Assembly: GCA_002099365.1 (NCBI GenBank)
Contig: MSED01000015.1
Location: forward strand, 1,860,001 to 1,924,000
Source: Phialophora verrucosa
Taxonomy: Eukaryota; Ascomycota; Eurotiomycetes; Chaetothyriales; Herpotrichiellaceae
Length of the DNA: 64,000 bases
Direction: 5' to 3'
Below are positions 21,411-32,105 of the stretch, in pieces; positions within the stretch are counted from its first letter, which is position 1; every line of letters begins with the position of its first letter. The translations under genes were made by a program, and so were the position numbers. The notes below the pieces were generated by a model, which saw only the letters and a program-made list of their open reading frames with translations, did no database searches and had not been told where the DNA came from.

Positions 21411-22529
21411 TACGGCGTATGGCTGCATGCTTTATTGGATGTGACTGTCTCGTTCTCACTCACGGTGCACTTTGGAAAGCCTCTCCCGTTCTCTTTCGCG
21501 TTTGGTCCATCCTTGGTCTTTGCCTTGGGCCTCGGTTTTCCACACCGCCTCTTGGTCCCTGGCCTATTCCGTGGCTGATTGGGTGGTTGACTGGCTTGCT
21601 GGACGACTGCCTGGCCCCCACGAGGCTCGGTCTCTTCTCTGACATCAATTTTGAGTCGGCCCTATCGGGGGTCACGGGTCGTTTACATAATTTGAGGTTT
21701 CTGACGCGAACGCGACGGCTTGGAATGTCACGGGGCGAGGGAGAGGTTGTGATGGAACGGTTGCCTTTGAACGTCAAAGGCAACCTTGTCAGTCGGGCTG
21801 TTAAGGTTTCATGGGATGCGGTTCCGTTGGAAATCCACCTTCAAATCTCAGCCTTACCTCCTTGCGCGCGGGTGTGAGGATCAGAGGTGGAAATGAACAC
21901 ACGCGCCATGAGCGGAGACACTAATCAGGCTGGGCGGAGGAGGAGCCTCGGTCGGAAGCCTGATACTTCGTACTGAGAACAACATGTTGCTGGGCGCCTT
22001 TTGCCCCCTTTTCTCGGTTGTGATTTCCGGTTTGCCTGCCCCCATGGACTGCTGAGGACCTCCAGGCATGGACACGTGCAGACAAGGTACAAGTACCGAG
22101 ATTATGTTGACAGCCGCCCGAAATTCCGGTCTGGACCGCCATTGCGCGCATTAGTCCCGTTTTGAGGGCAGGCGCATGCGAAGGAGATGTTTGTTGCATG
22201 GGCGCGTGCACATCAACCCTTGAAGGTTGCCTTGCAGTGTGATGGTCTGAGTGTCTAGAAAGGGGGGGAGGAATTGCAAAAGACAAAGCACTTGGTGTCG
22301 GGGTTGGACATGGGAATGCTCCAAGACAGTGGCAAGTGTCGCATCGGATGTGACACGGCATAGGGTCGTTGTTCCGCATCGTCGTCAAATGGCAGAGCCA
22401 GCTGCCGTTGGGTATCGGAGCAGGCAGCTGAAACCGAGGGAATAGAGCTGTTACCCGTACCAACCTTTTGCATTGCACAGCAACTTAGTTCCGTCGAAAC
22501 CGGCTGCTCTACTTATATGCATGGCCGGG

Positions 22530-22568
22530 CTGGATGGATGGATGGCTGGATGGCTGGCTGGCTGGATG
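22530..22568. repeat. GGAT/GGCT tetranucleotide tract
   Basis: Imperfect tandem TGGA/TGGC units, with GGATGGATGGATGGCTGGAT followed by GGCTGGCTGG. A compound microsatellite in noncoding DNA. Confidence 0.85.
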
Positions 22569-25500
22569 ATCAGCTGGACTGTGGGCAGGGTTGTGTGTAT
22601 GTGTGTGTGGTTGATCAAGAGGGCAGCCCTTGGAATGTGATGTGATGTGAGCCTGTCGCGATGCGCTACGCACACACTCACGCTCATTCTAATCCGATGC
22701 ACAATCATGCGGTTGGGCGTTCTGTGATATTGTAGCGAAGTGGGGTGTGCGAGATTAAATTAGTGACAGGAAACTTCGTTTAGACCAAGGTTTGTGTGAA
22801 CTGGCCACGGAATGAATCATGACTTGCTTTGAGTCCCGATCGAGGCCAAAGTGGTCAGGCTGGCACGGATTTCAGGCGCTTTTAAACTTCTTGTCGTGCT
22901 CGGGAATTTTATTCTGAACATAATAGAGGATGGAAACACGAACAGGACATGATAAATCCTTCCGTCCTGATTGGAGAGGTGAGTCGACATCTTGTTGCCT
23001 TTTTCCCGGTGAACCCTACATGCGCATTGGGTGACGGTGTCCGCTAGCCGGACGCCTGTCTTGGGGCCCCGAACACGGACTGTCGCAAGCGTACCTGTGC
23101 ATCTATATGTGATATCGGTTGTGTGATAGTGCGGGAAGCTCTACACAAGCGGAAATTCCATATGGCATCAAGCCATGGACTCCGAAGGGACTCTCACCCG
23201 AGCCATGGGAAGCTGTATCGCCAATGTGCTGTGGCAGGAGTGGTAACTCTCGCTGAAGGGACACGGTATACAGCCTTCGGCCAGAGTTTATGCAGATGCT
23301 GCGGCTCGTTGGACTCATGTGTTCGGCTCCTCCTGCATGTGCGTTGAAGGTCACACAAACATCAGCGGGACGGACGGGGCCTCGGGTGACGCCATCGTTG
23401 ACTAAGTGAGGGACCATGTTGCGACGTGAATGTCTCCACGATTGTGTTCGCCTGTCAGTTAGCTTGTTGCCGTGGCGTGCCGTGGCGCTCAACCATTTCC
23501 GCAGCCGAAATGCATCGAGCTAGCAGTAACAACATCAGTATTGACCAGTCTTAGCTTGACCGGCCAAGATGGAACCATCCCACGCGGCAACCACGAGATT
23601 AAAGGGCCTTCTCAGATGTGCTAGAAGCAGTAGTCCGCCTTCCAAAACATGAGCACTTAGCTCGAAAAGGTGAAAGAAAGGAGAGCTGCTGTGCAGAAGG
23701 GCGCCGTAAGAACGATGTAGCACCTGCCGTCCTGGGCTGGAACAGCCTTGATATGGGAAACTCTGGCGCCGTTCTCGAAGTAGTATACTCAGCTCGGATG
23801 CTGTGTTTCGCATGGGTTCAAGGCAAGGCAGGGCGCAAAAGGTCATGTTGCCTGATGAACAATATTCATACATTGGGGAGAACTCCGGAATTGTCAGCGT
23901 CGTACTCGGTAGTTCTAGAAGGGGTAGAAGGGGTTCGGTATCTGCGGTCGCCGAGATCTTGTTGCCTGTGACTGCTTCTCCTTGGGTTCTAAGGGGAATC
24001 ATTTGCAGAGATGAGCATGCATCGTTGCACGAAAACTAGGCGGCCGCTCTATCCTGTTCGTAAGCTATTCAAAAGGATGCGCCGGCTGTAAGCAGGTGGT
24101 TCCCGGTCCACGAGATGATTTTCGGGAACATGTAGTCATGTTTACGTGTTGTGTATCAGAGAGGCGAAAGAGAGCGGATGAAGAAGTGGGAAGAGAGCGA
24201 AACCTCGTCTGGCTGCCTGCTGTTGCCTTTGCGAACTGCCAAGCAAACCATGCAAACTTTGCTGGAGCCAATGGGAAGCCCTGGGCTCGATTGGCTGGAC
24301 GAGTCACGGGATAGTTACCGGAGGATGCTTCGACGGGCTGTGCCAGACTCCAAGTGCAGACATCGTCTTCTCTGCGGATGAGGATCAGGACTTCGCCGGC
24401 CAGAAAATGATCTTTCCTCAGGGCCCAAGGCGATATCCAGGTAGGAAAACGATAGATGCTCCTTCGGGGCACACCAGGCGCCATCCGTCTAGCTGGACTT
24501 GTCGGCTTCCAGATCGAGTATCTGGATTGCGTGAGAGATGCAACACGATGGTGATAATGGGTCGGCGGTTTGGTCGACTGCTTGAAGGTCCATCTGGAAC
24601 AGTCAAGTAGTACGCTGGCCACAGGGTAGTGGGCTGAGCCTTCAGCGCCTGTTGGCTGGCATTGTCGCCTGACTCTGTCCACTGGAGATGCAAGCACTGG
24701 GGCTTCAAATGAGCCTGACTTGGGTCAACAGCCACGTTCGTCCTCGCGTCCCTCACAGTGCAGCCGAAGCACCAAATAGAAATTCACACTTGCCGCCTCG
24801 ATCCTAGAAATGAAGAAGGGCATGTATCTCAACGCAGAGAAGCATCCGCCCTTGGTCCGAAACCGAGAATGATTCACTTTGCACTGACTGCCTGCTCCAC
24901 GGAACCTCTCGCGTATGCGTGTCAGCAGCCAGAGCTTACCGGACTTGATCACATCGTAATCGATGGGTTACTGGTTGACCTGAATGCTCAGTCTTCAGAT
25001 GATTCTTGGAAGGCGTCAGTCACAGCCTCTTCAGCTCTTCTTCCCTGAATGGAGCTCAGCTGACACTGATTACGTCCTGTGCACCGTGCAAAGGTAAGCC
25101 CGGTTTGTCGTCGGCCAGTACGAGACGCTAACACAAACGTCCCGCGGATCAATACGTACTCAGAGTGGCTATGCCGGTACCTGATTCGTCGGCCCGTTTT
25201 GTCTTCCAAGGCCTGGTATCAAAACCCCAGCTTTTTCTCTCGAGCAAACCTGAGTGTCTCAGTACTGTGTATGATTATGGCCCTTTCGACAGGCGCCAAT
25301 CGATGAATGTCAGAAACCTCAGGTGACCCAAACCCTTTTCAAGCGCCCTTGGAATTGGGTGCGTTAGGCAAAGGGCCATCGGATCTCCATCGTACGCCTC
25401 AGAGTCAGCTCTTCGACTGTGTGGCGCCAGGTTCATCGTTGTTCGTGATGGAGGTCAGGAGAGGCACGGCGTAGCGCTCGCTGTGTAGCCGGTCCAACCT

Positions 25501-26820
25501 TGAACTGTCTCAACCGGTCAGTGGCGTGCAATTGAAGCTTGGGGCTGGTTGGGCATGAAGATTGCTCCTGCGGGTAGATTGAGCACCGTAAACTGCTCAA
25601 CCCTGAAACAGCCGCCGTCGTCACAGCTGGGTAATTACTCAATAAGGTGACACGACATCGTCACGAGACACTTGTCACCCAGTCTTTGGGCCAGATGGTG
25701 TGAGAGCTTTGAGATGTGTGGCATACCTCGACAGTGAGGTAGCCTCTCGCAAGGGCATCAACATGTGGACGCATGTTGACGTTGGCAAGCCCGAGCTCGT
25801 CTGCCTGATCGTGCCACCGGAAGCGGCCGTTTAAGAGACCGAGCTGCTGGCCGGATCGAGCCTGTACGGACAGTCAGGCGCGAGAATCGATCCATAATAA
25901 GTGTTATTCAGTCCGTAGCGTGATGGGGGCTGCCGCGCCTCGACAGCTGTGCGGCTCGGTGATCGGGGCATGAGGAACAAGTATTGCTCAGAGACAAAGG
26001 AGAGCAGGCAAGAGGATTTCAGGCTGACAGAGTACAAAAGCGGTTCTCGCGCGTCTGTTGGCTCGCGCACCAAACATTGCAAAATCGAGGAACTACGAAG
26101 GTCGCGGGTGCGAGGAGCTTTATTATACAGAGAACGACCAGCAGAGAAGCATGCTCTCGCATCCCGCGCCATCCCCCGGTTGGAAGATCGCAGAGACCGC
26201 TTGGAGGAGTATTTTGCTCGAGTCAACATAAAAGAGACCATCCTCCGCTGGCAAAACGAAGTTCTGCTGCATTCTTTCACCTTCACCTTACTCCAAAGTC
26301 TGCAGTACTTTGTACGGAGGACTCTGTAAGATGCGGCTCGGTCTTAGCGTGGGTTCGCGGACTCAAAGCTGGAAGGACCCACCATTGACGGGGCTGTTAT
26401 TGGCCCCGGCAGCGAACCGGTGAGGACATGGTTCGCGAACCAAAAGGCAACCTTGAGCGACCAATCGCAAGGTTCACGTAGTTTACAGCGCGAGCGAGAG
26501 CCTCAAAAGACACTCGCTCCCATCGAACGAGGTTTTTGCTCGTCGGATTTCTTTAAGAATACACCTCAATGACAACTGCATCGCATTGTCAATATCAGCA
26601 CAGGGCAACGAAGTGCTAACCTTCATCTTTATCGTCAGAATCGACCCCGTACGTAATCGCCATCTCGAGCCCTTTCTCCCTTTGCCCTGTGTTGAGCATA
26701 TCCGAGCCGACTCGGTAGGTGGCATCTCCCAATACCAATGGACCTTTAATCGATCAGACAGCAAAAGTTCTGTTAAGCCTGTAAGCTCAGAGTTGACAGA
26801 TCCGGCTAGGACACTTTGCC

Positions 26821-29393
26821 ATGGCTTCGAGATATCTAAGCGATTCGAGGAGACCGCCCAGCCCGGTCATGCGTGCACAATCGAGCTCTCCCGGTGGACG
26901 TGCAGGTGCAGGGACAGGTGCCGGTTCGGCCCGGTCGAAGCAAGCTGCGGACTATGTGCAACATCACAGAGTGCAACGCTTTTCACAGAGGTATCCACTG
27001 CCTGCGCGGCCTCTCCTCTCCGCCGCGGGTTGTTCTAACAGTCACCTGCCTAGAAGTGCGAGCCACAACCCACGGCGGCCTGGGGAAAATGACTCACCGT
27101 CACCCAATTCGTCACCACGGATCAAGCTGGAGCCTGGAACCCTGCATAAAGCAAACCTCTCCGATCAGAGATATCACGGCGCAGCTTCAACGAGACCAGC
27201 AAAGCGACCTGCACTTGTCGACGATCTCCGGCCTCTCAAGATCGGACCTGGCTCCGCGTCACCAGAGTATTCGTCCGGCCCTCACGAAAATCTCCCGTCG
27301 CCACCTCTGGATATCAAGCGGCCGAAGTCGCCTGGCTCTCCGGGCCTATCCCTGCAGCAATTTTTCTCCTCGTCGCGCCAAAGTACGCAGTCTCCATTCC
27401 AGCATGAGGTAGACCGGAAACTCTTTAATCCGGCGCCGGGTTCTCCTGTCGAGCCCGATCACGATGTCGTGTACGAAGACACAGGGATGCTTCTACAACC
27501 AGACACTAGGCCAATATCCCAGGAGCAGCTAGTCAATGAAGTCAAAGGTATTTACGCAGGGCTTGTCATGGTTGAGAAGAAATGCGTAGAGATATGTCAG
27601 GAACAGTCCCAAAGCACAGTCAAGTTGTCCAACGAGCAATGGCAGGCACTCATCGCTCTGCACCGGACGTTACTCCACGAGCATCACGATTTCTTCCTCG
27701 CAAGCCAGCACCCTACGGCGTCCCCGGCCTTGCGTAGACTGCCCACCAAATATGCTATGTAAGCCCTCTTCCTCATCATCTAGCAATGCCGTTTCATCAC
27801 CCAGGATTTCTCCGTGTAACCGTGTGGCCTAAGGGTTGTACTGATCGTAATGACAGGCCTGCACGCATGTGGAGACATGGTATACATTCATTCTTGGAGT
27901 TACTGCGCCATCGCCTGCCATATTCACTCGAACACATGTTGAGCTTCGTTTACCTTGCCTACCAGATGATGGCGCTGCTGATGGAATCAGTCCCGGCATT
28001 CCATGAGACTTGGATTGAGTGCTTAGGGGACCTGGCACGCTATCGAATGGCCATCGAAGAAGCCGACATGAGGGACCGTGAGACGTGGTCAAACGTCGCT
28101 AGAATGTGGTACAACAGAGCTGCTGATCGCTCCCCTGACACAGGAAGGATCCAGCATCACCTTGCAGTCCTGGCCCGCCCCAACATCGTCTGCCAGCTGT
28201 TCCAATATTCCAAGGCTCTTGTCAGCGTCCAGCCCTTCCCTAACGCCCGGGATAGTATCATGCTCCTCTTCAATCCTCTGCTTGAGGTTGCCAACTTACC
28301 AAACCAGGACCCCCAAAAGCAAACCATCACGTCCAAGTATTCCAAGTTCGACTACTCTTTGGTCACCGCAGCAGGGACGCTCTTCACGAGGGGATATATC
28401 CACGATTACTGTGTCCACGTTACCCAGTTTACCGCGGAATTGGACAACCACATAGCCCGGTCAGGATCCAACTGGAAAGTGCAAGGAACTGAGGTCGCTT
28501 CGTCCTTGATTTCATGGATGCTTGACTTTGGCTCCGACGAGAATTTCTTGTGGGGAGCCTTCCGTGCACACCTCGATAAGCTGAAGGGAATCCAGACAGA
28601 ACCGGCGTCAGCGAACATTGCCTCGAAGATGGATCACATCGCCAAGGAAGATTCGCATCGGAAATTCTGGATGGACAACGCACTCAATGCGGCAGATTTC
28701 CGTCAGGCGATTCCAGCAGCCGGCGATCAGCCCGGCGTGAAGTTTGCGTCTGCAGAGCAAGTCACCTCCTACGCTCTCCCGGTCTGGTCCAAAACGGTCT
28801 CTATGGTCGCCAGCAAGCTTGGCGATCGCAACATCCTTCCATTCTTACATGTTACGTTAGCATTCCTTTGGTCCCTTTCATACGTTCCTGGTGGCCTCAT
28901 TTACCTGGAGAACGACATTCCATGGAGAAGACTGGTACTCTCTTTGAATACGTTGAGTAGGTCCGGAGTGGTGGACGCCCGAGTCGAATCCAGTGGGTTC
29001 CCTCAACAGCAATCCGGCACTGGCAGACAGTTGCCCGAAGATTTCCTCATCCGCGGTCTCGTGTGGGCACCGTTCTATTTCCCCTCGGATTTCTTTGAGG
29101 GACAGGTGGTCGACGAGGACGAACGCACTCTGGAACTACCTAGTCATGCAGCACCACGAGCTGAAAGATGCATCTGGCTGGGAGCTAGACTGGCGTCGGT
29201 ATGTTTTGCTCTTGGACCGCACCTAGCACCGCTGACCCTCTTCTAGTTGAATCGCTACATTACCTATGATCTCAGGACGAAGCAGTTCGGCTGCACCGAA
29301 TTTGCTCTGTCGCTTCCGGGGAATGCCTCGATGAATACGTTGCACGTTCTACCACACGCTTCCGAACGTGATGTTTCCATGACCGACGTCTGA
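26821..29393 (+). CDS. Est1-type DNA/RNA-binding domain protein
   Basis: Fungal protein related to the Est1/SMG5-7 group, in which the domain binds nucleic acid and links to telomere maintenance or nonsense-mediated decay. Three exons: 26821-27758, 27857-29198 and 29247-29393, giving 808 residues. The first about 215 residues are disordered (Ser, Pro, Arg). The helical region begins near VNEVKGIYAGLVMVEKKCVEIC and continues with LIALHRTLLHEHHDFFLASQ, the typical start of the Est1-type domain. Repeat-like helices follow (WSNVARMWYNRAADRSPDTG, HHLAVLARPNIVCQLFQYSK). The C-terminal part, RAERCIWLGARLASLNRYITYD, is completed only by splicing exon 2 to 3. No kinase, PIN or other catalytic domain is visible. 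The gene stands alone between two gene-poor intervals, and a hairpin follows its stop codon. Confidence 0.85.
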
Positions 29394-29397
29394 CCCT

Positions 29398-29463
29398 AGG
29401 GCGTTTTTTCCGTTGGCACCGGCCGGAGAGCGCTTCTTCTGATGCCAACGCAAAAAACGCCCT
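29398..29463. repeat. 23-nt inverted repeat (hairpin) just after a stop codon
   Basis: Left arm 29398-29420 and right arm 29441-29463 pair over 21 of 23 positions, with one C-C and one C-A mismatch, around a 20-nt loop. The left arm begins AGGGCGTTTTTT and the right arm ends AAAAAACGCCCT. It starts five bases after the TGA at 29391-29393 of the Est1-type gene, so it should lie in the 3' UTR or at the 3' end of the transcript. It may be a folded UTR element, a transcription-end structure or a tiny foldback element. Confidence 0.85.
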
Positions 29464-30736
29464 TGTCCAATAGTACGTTTTATACCCATGACGAGCTCCG
29501 CGGCGCCACTAGGGACGACTGGAAGGCGGCAAGGGGCTAATCACATGACGGCCTTGGACGAGGAAACATGACATGTGGTCGTTGGGTTGCATTCTGCTCG
29601 ATGTACGACAAGGGACGCGGGATTGTCGCGAGGGTGGCTGACTGCAGGGAGGGAAGACGGAGAGGGCGAGAGGGGGAGAGAGCACAAGTAAGTCACTGGC
29701 GGTGCTTGCCACCGCGTCCATTCCCTGAATGTATCAAGCAAGACAACGACAACACCTCTGTCTGGACGGCAAAACAGAACACCCAGCGGGTTGTGTCAGC
29801 CCACCAGATCTTCGTCATTCTGGGTTCGAACAGTACCGAACACCGGCTGGTGGCCGGGCTGATGCAATGACGGGCGGGATTCCAGTCTGACGAAGTTCGA
29901 ATGGGTTGATGCGTCTGCTGGCGTTTTGCCTCCACAGGACCGACTGGGTGTTGTGTTGCATTCTGTCCGGGTCCCAGTCCCAGTCCCAGGCATGGAGGTT
30001 GAGTGGGTTGTGCTTCCGTTCCGGACCTTTTCACGTGTATGTGGATAGCTTGCTACCGTCCTTGGGAGACAATAAAATAAGAGCATCTGTCATTGCAGTG
30101 ATACTAAGTAATATCGATCGACTGACTTTTGAAACTTGCCTGACATCGTCCGTGCAACGGGTGTAGGCGGTGAGTAAGTGAGTACGTGAATCAGTGACTA
30201 AGTGACTACGTGAATGGCAAGGCACCGAACAGGCACAATATCTTCCACCAAGGGAACGGATGGAAGGCCAAGTGCTGTATAGAAGTTATGGTGGGAGTTG
30301 ATGTGTATCAGCTCGGTTCGGTTCGATGCAATTCAGTTCGCGGCTCAGTCAGTGTGTACGGTGGAAGTGCGACGTACTATGCTACGCATAGAAAGTGGAC
30401 AATGAACGGATACCCTGACAATGGCATATATGTGTACGACGTATACGGAGTACTAGCAGACTAATAACACCTGAAACCACTTTTGCACGAACGAGCATCA
30501 TGCCTTCTTCTCTTCGTCTCTACGCAGTACTTGGTGTCGAACGACTGAGATTGAGTCGAGTTTCACACATGCAATGTGCCGCGAAAAAGGACAATAAACA
30601 CAACATACCACAATGCAGCATCGCCTGATATGACATATATGGAGATGGTCGTAGAAATTCAACTCTCGGTCACCTACCCAGCCAATGGACCAACCAACCA
30701 ACCTCCTAATTGTCTCCGCTGCGCCTCACACTTACT

Positions 30737-31165
30737 TCAAGAAAGCAGTGAAATCGTGCCGTGTATTGGTTTGGTCGAGGCAATGGTCTGGATGACAGCG
30801 TCTGGGGACTCTGTTGCCGTCAGGGATGCCATGAACTTGTCTAGATCAAGTTCCGCTTCAGACACATTGTCTCTTTCTGCGATGTGGTTGGCGGCGGCGG
30901 CGGCGATGGTGGGGAACCAGTCTTTCGTCGAACACAGCTGACCAGCACTGCCGGTTGTGTCTGAGTTTGGTTCTGAATCTGGTACCGAGGCGGACCAAAA
31001 GCTTAGACGTGTAGGACCGTCCATGAGTGGACCGGACATTCGCTTCTCCAGACTCACGTCCACGGACTCCCTGCTCCTGAGATAGGCGCATAGCATTGGA
31101 TCTTCAGGGACGGTGAGCAAAGTGAAATGAGTGAGCGGGATGCGTCGAGCCCTGAAACCACATCG
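30737..31165 (-). CDS. Possible 3' exon of an unknown gene
   Basis: On the minus strand an open frame runs from an acceptor-like TTTCAG (exon start about 31165) to a stop at 30737-30739. The product contains RRIPLTHFTLLTVPEDPMLC and LDLDKFMASL, with no family I recognise. A plausible intron precedes it: GTGAGC donor at 31235, a CTAAC branch-like site, and the CAG acceptor. The upstream exon frame lacks an ATG as far as I followed it. It may be a real small gene with a missed first exon or a remnant. Confidence 0.25.
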   Translation of the reverse strand, partial: RCGFRARRIPLTHFTLLTVPEDPMLCAYLRSRESVDVSLEKRMSGPLMDGPTRLSFWSASVPDSEPNSDTTGSAGQLCSTKDWFPTIAAAAANHIAERDNVSEAELDLDKFMASLTATESPDAVIQTIASTKPIHGTISLLS

Positions 31166-32004
31166 GTTGTTAGCACGAGATGTCCTACCAGGCCGCTAGG
31201 CATCATGAGAAGGAGACACACTGTTCTCTGCTCACTGAAGCTCCCATTGAGTTCCTGATACTGGAAGGCCTCGCAAACCTCCTAATCTTCTCAGATCTCT
31301 CGAATCTTCCAGTCTTACTAGCCATGGTATCCAACATTGGCCAGAAAGGTGATATGGCGTGTGATATAGATCAAGTGTCACAAGAATAGATGAATCGAGC
31401 CGAAGCTTGATGAAATGCCGACAATCCAACTTATGACAAGGAGATGTAGAAGGCCAGTAACGCAAGAATGCAATACCATAGAAAGGAGAGGGGAGGGACG
31501 GAGACCAAGGTCGAGGGGCCTTGGGGGGAGGAGGGAAACCGGCCAGGCAAGCACCAAGTCTGGTGTCGACCAACGAGGGATGGCCAGGCTGCGCTAATTG
31601 TCGGATTCTGAAGATGATTCGTGGGCGCAGGACATGTGATGTAAGTGCTAACCATTTCGAGCCGGTTCGCGTGCTGAGGAATTTCTGGCCTTCGGATCTT
31701 TCAGCACGCGCGCCTGGCCCTGGTGGTTAGAGTAACTTGTCAGTTTCCTCCATACATGCGAGCAGTTTTGAGCAGACGATATCCGGCCGGCGGAGGCGCT
31801 GCTTACCGTTGTTCGTATTAGAGACTTCGCCTATCAGAGACTTGCGGTAGTGTGTAGCCGGTCTTGGTCCTGGGGAGGGTAGTGGAATAGTGCATCGTGG
31901 AGGGTAATGATTTGGGTCCTGCGCGGAGCCGTAACAGGTCTCGCATGAGAGGTGTAGTCACAAACACGTGAAGCTGATGGATTTGGACTTCGGTAATTCT
32001 CCGA

Positions 32005-32105
32005 CCGGGTCACATCGGTGAGCTCGGATCAAGCCCAGCACTGGAGCGCATCCCTGTGTGATCTCCCCGGCCACACCGGTGCGACTGGATCAAGCCCAGC
32101 ACGGG
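32005..32105. repeat. 61-nt imperfect tandem duplication
   Basis: Two segments at a 61-nt offset share GGATCAAGCCCAGCAC exactly (32026-32041 or so, and 32087-32102), with a second shared block CACA(T/C)CGGTG upstream (32011 and 32072). It is noncoding as far as can be seen. Confidence 0.7.

Larger units (their letters stand above)
20057..26820. other. Long gene-poor interval (6.8 kb)
   Basis: No gene could be supported on either strand. The interval contains a 48-nt tandem duplication, an 8-nt satellite, a CTGC run and a GGAT/GGCT run, listed separately. Open frames exist (the longest, minus 24065-24697, is 210 codons) but have no domain, and coding-like composition is not maintained. The right end includes the promoter of the Est1-type gene. 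Noncoding transcripts or strongly decayed elements could be present but are not visible by eye. Confidence 0.5.

Noticed and set aside
24065..24697. Minus-strand frame of 210 codons
   Set aside because: No domain, unconvincing composition and no supporting splice or start context; a frame of this length can arise by chance at this base composition.
29760..29850. tRNA-like GGTTCGA box at about 29822
   Set aside because: The B-box-like bases have no matching A box or acceptor stem at the right spacing.
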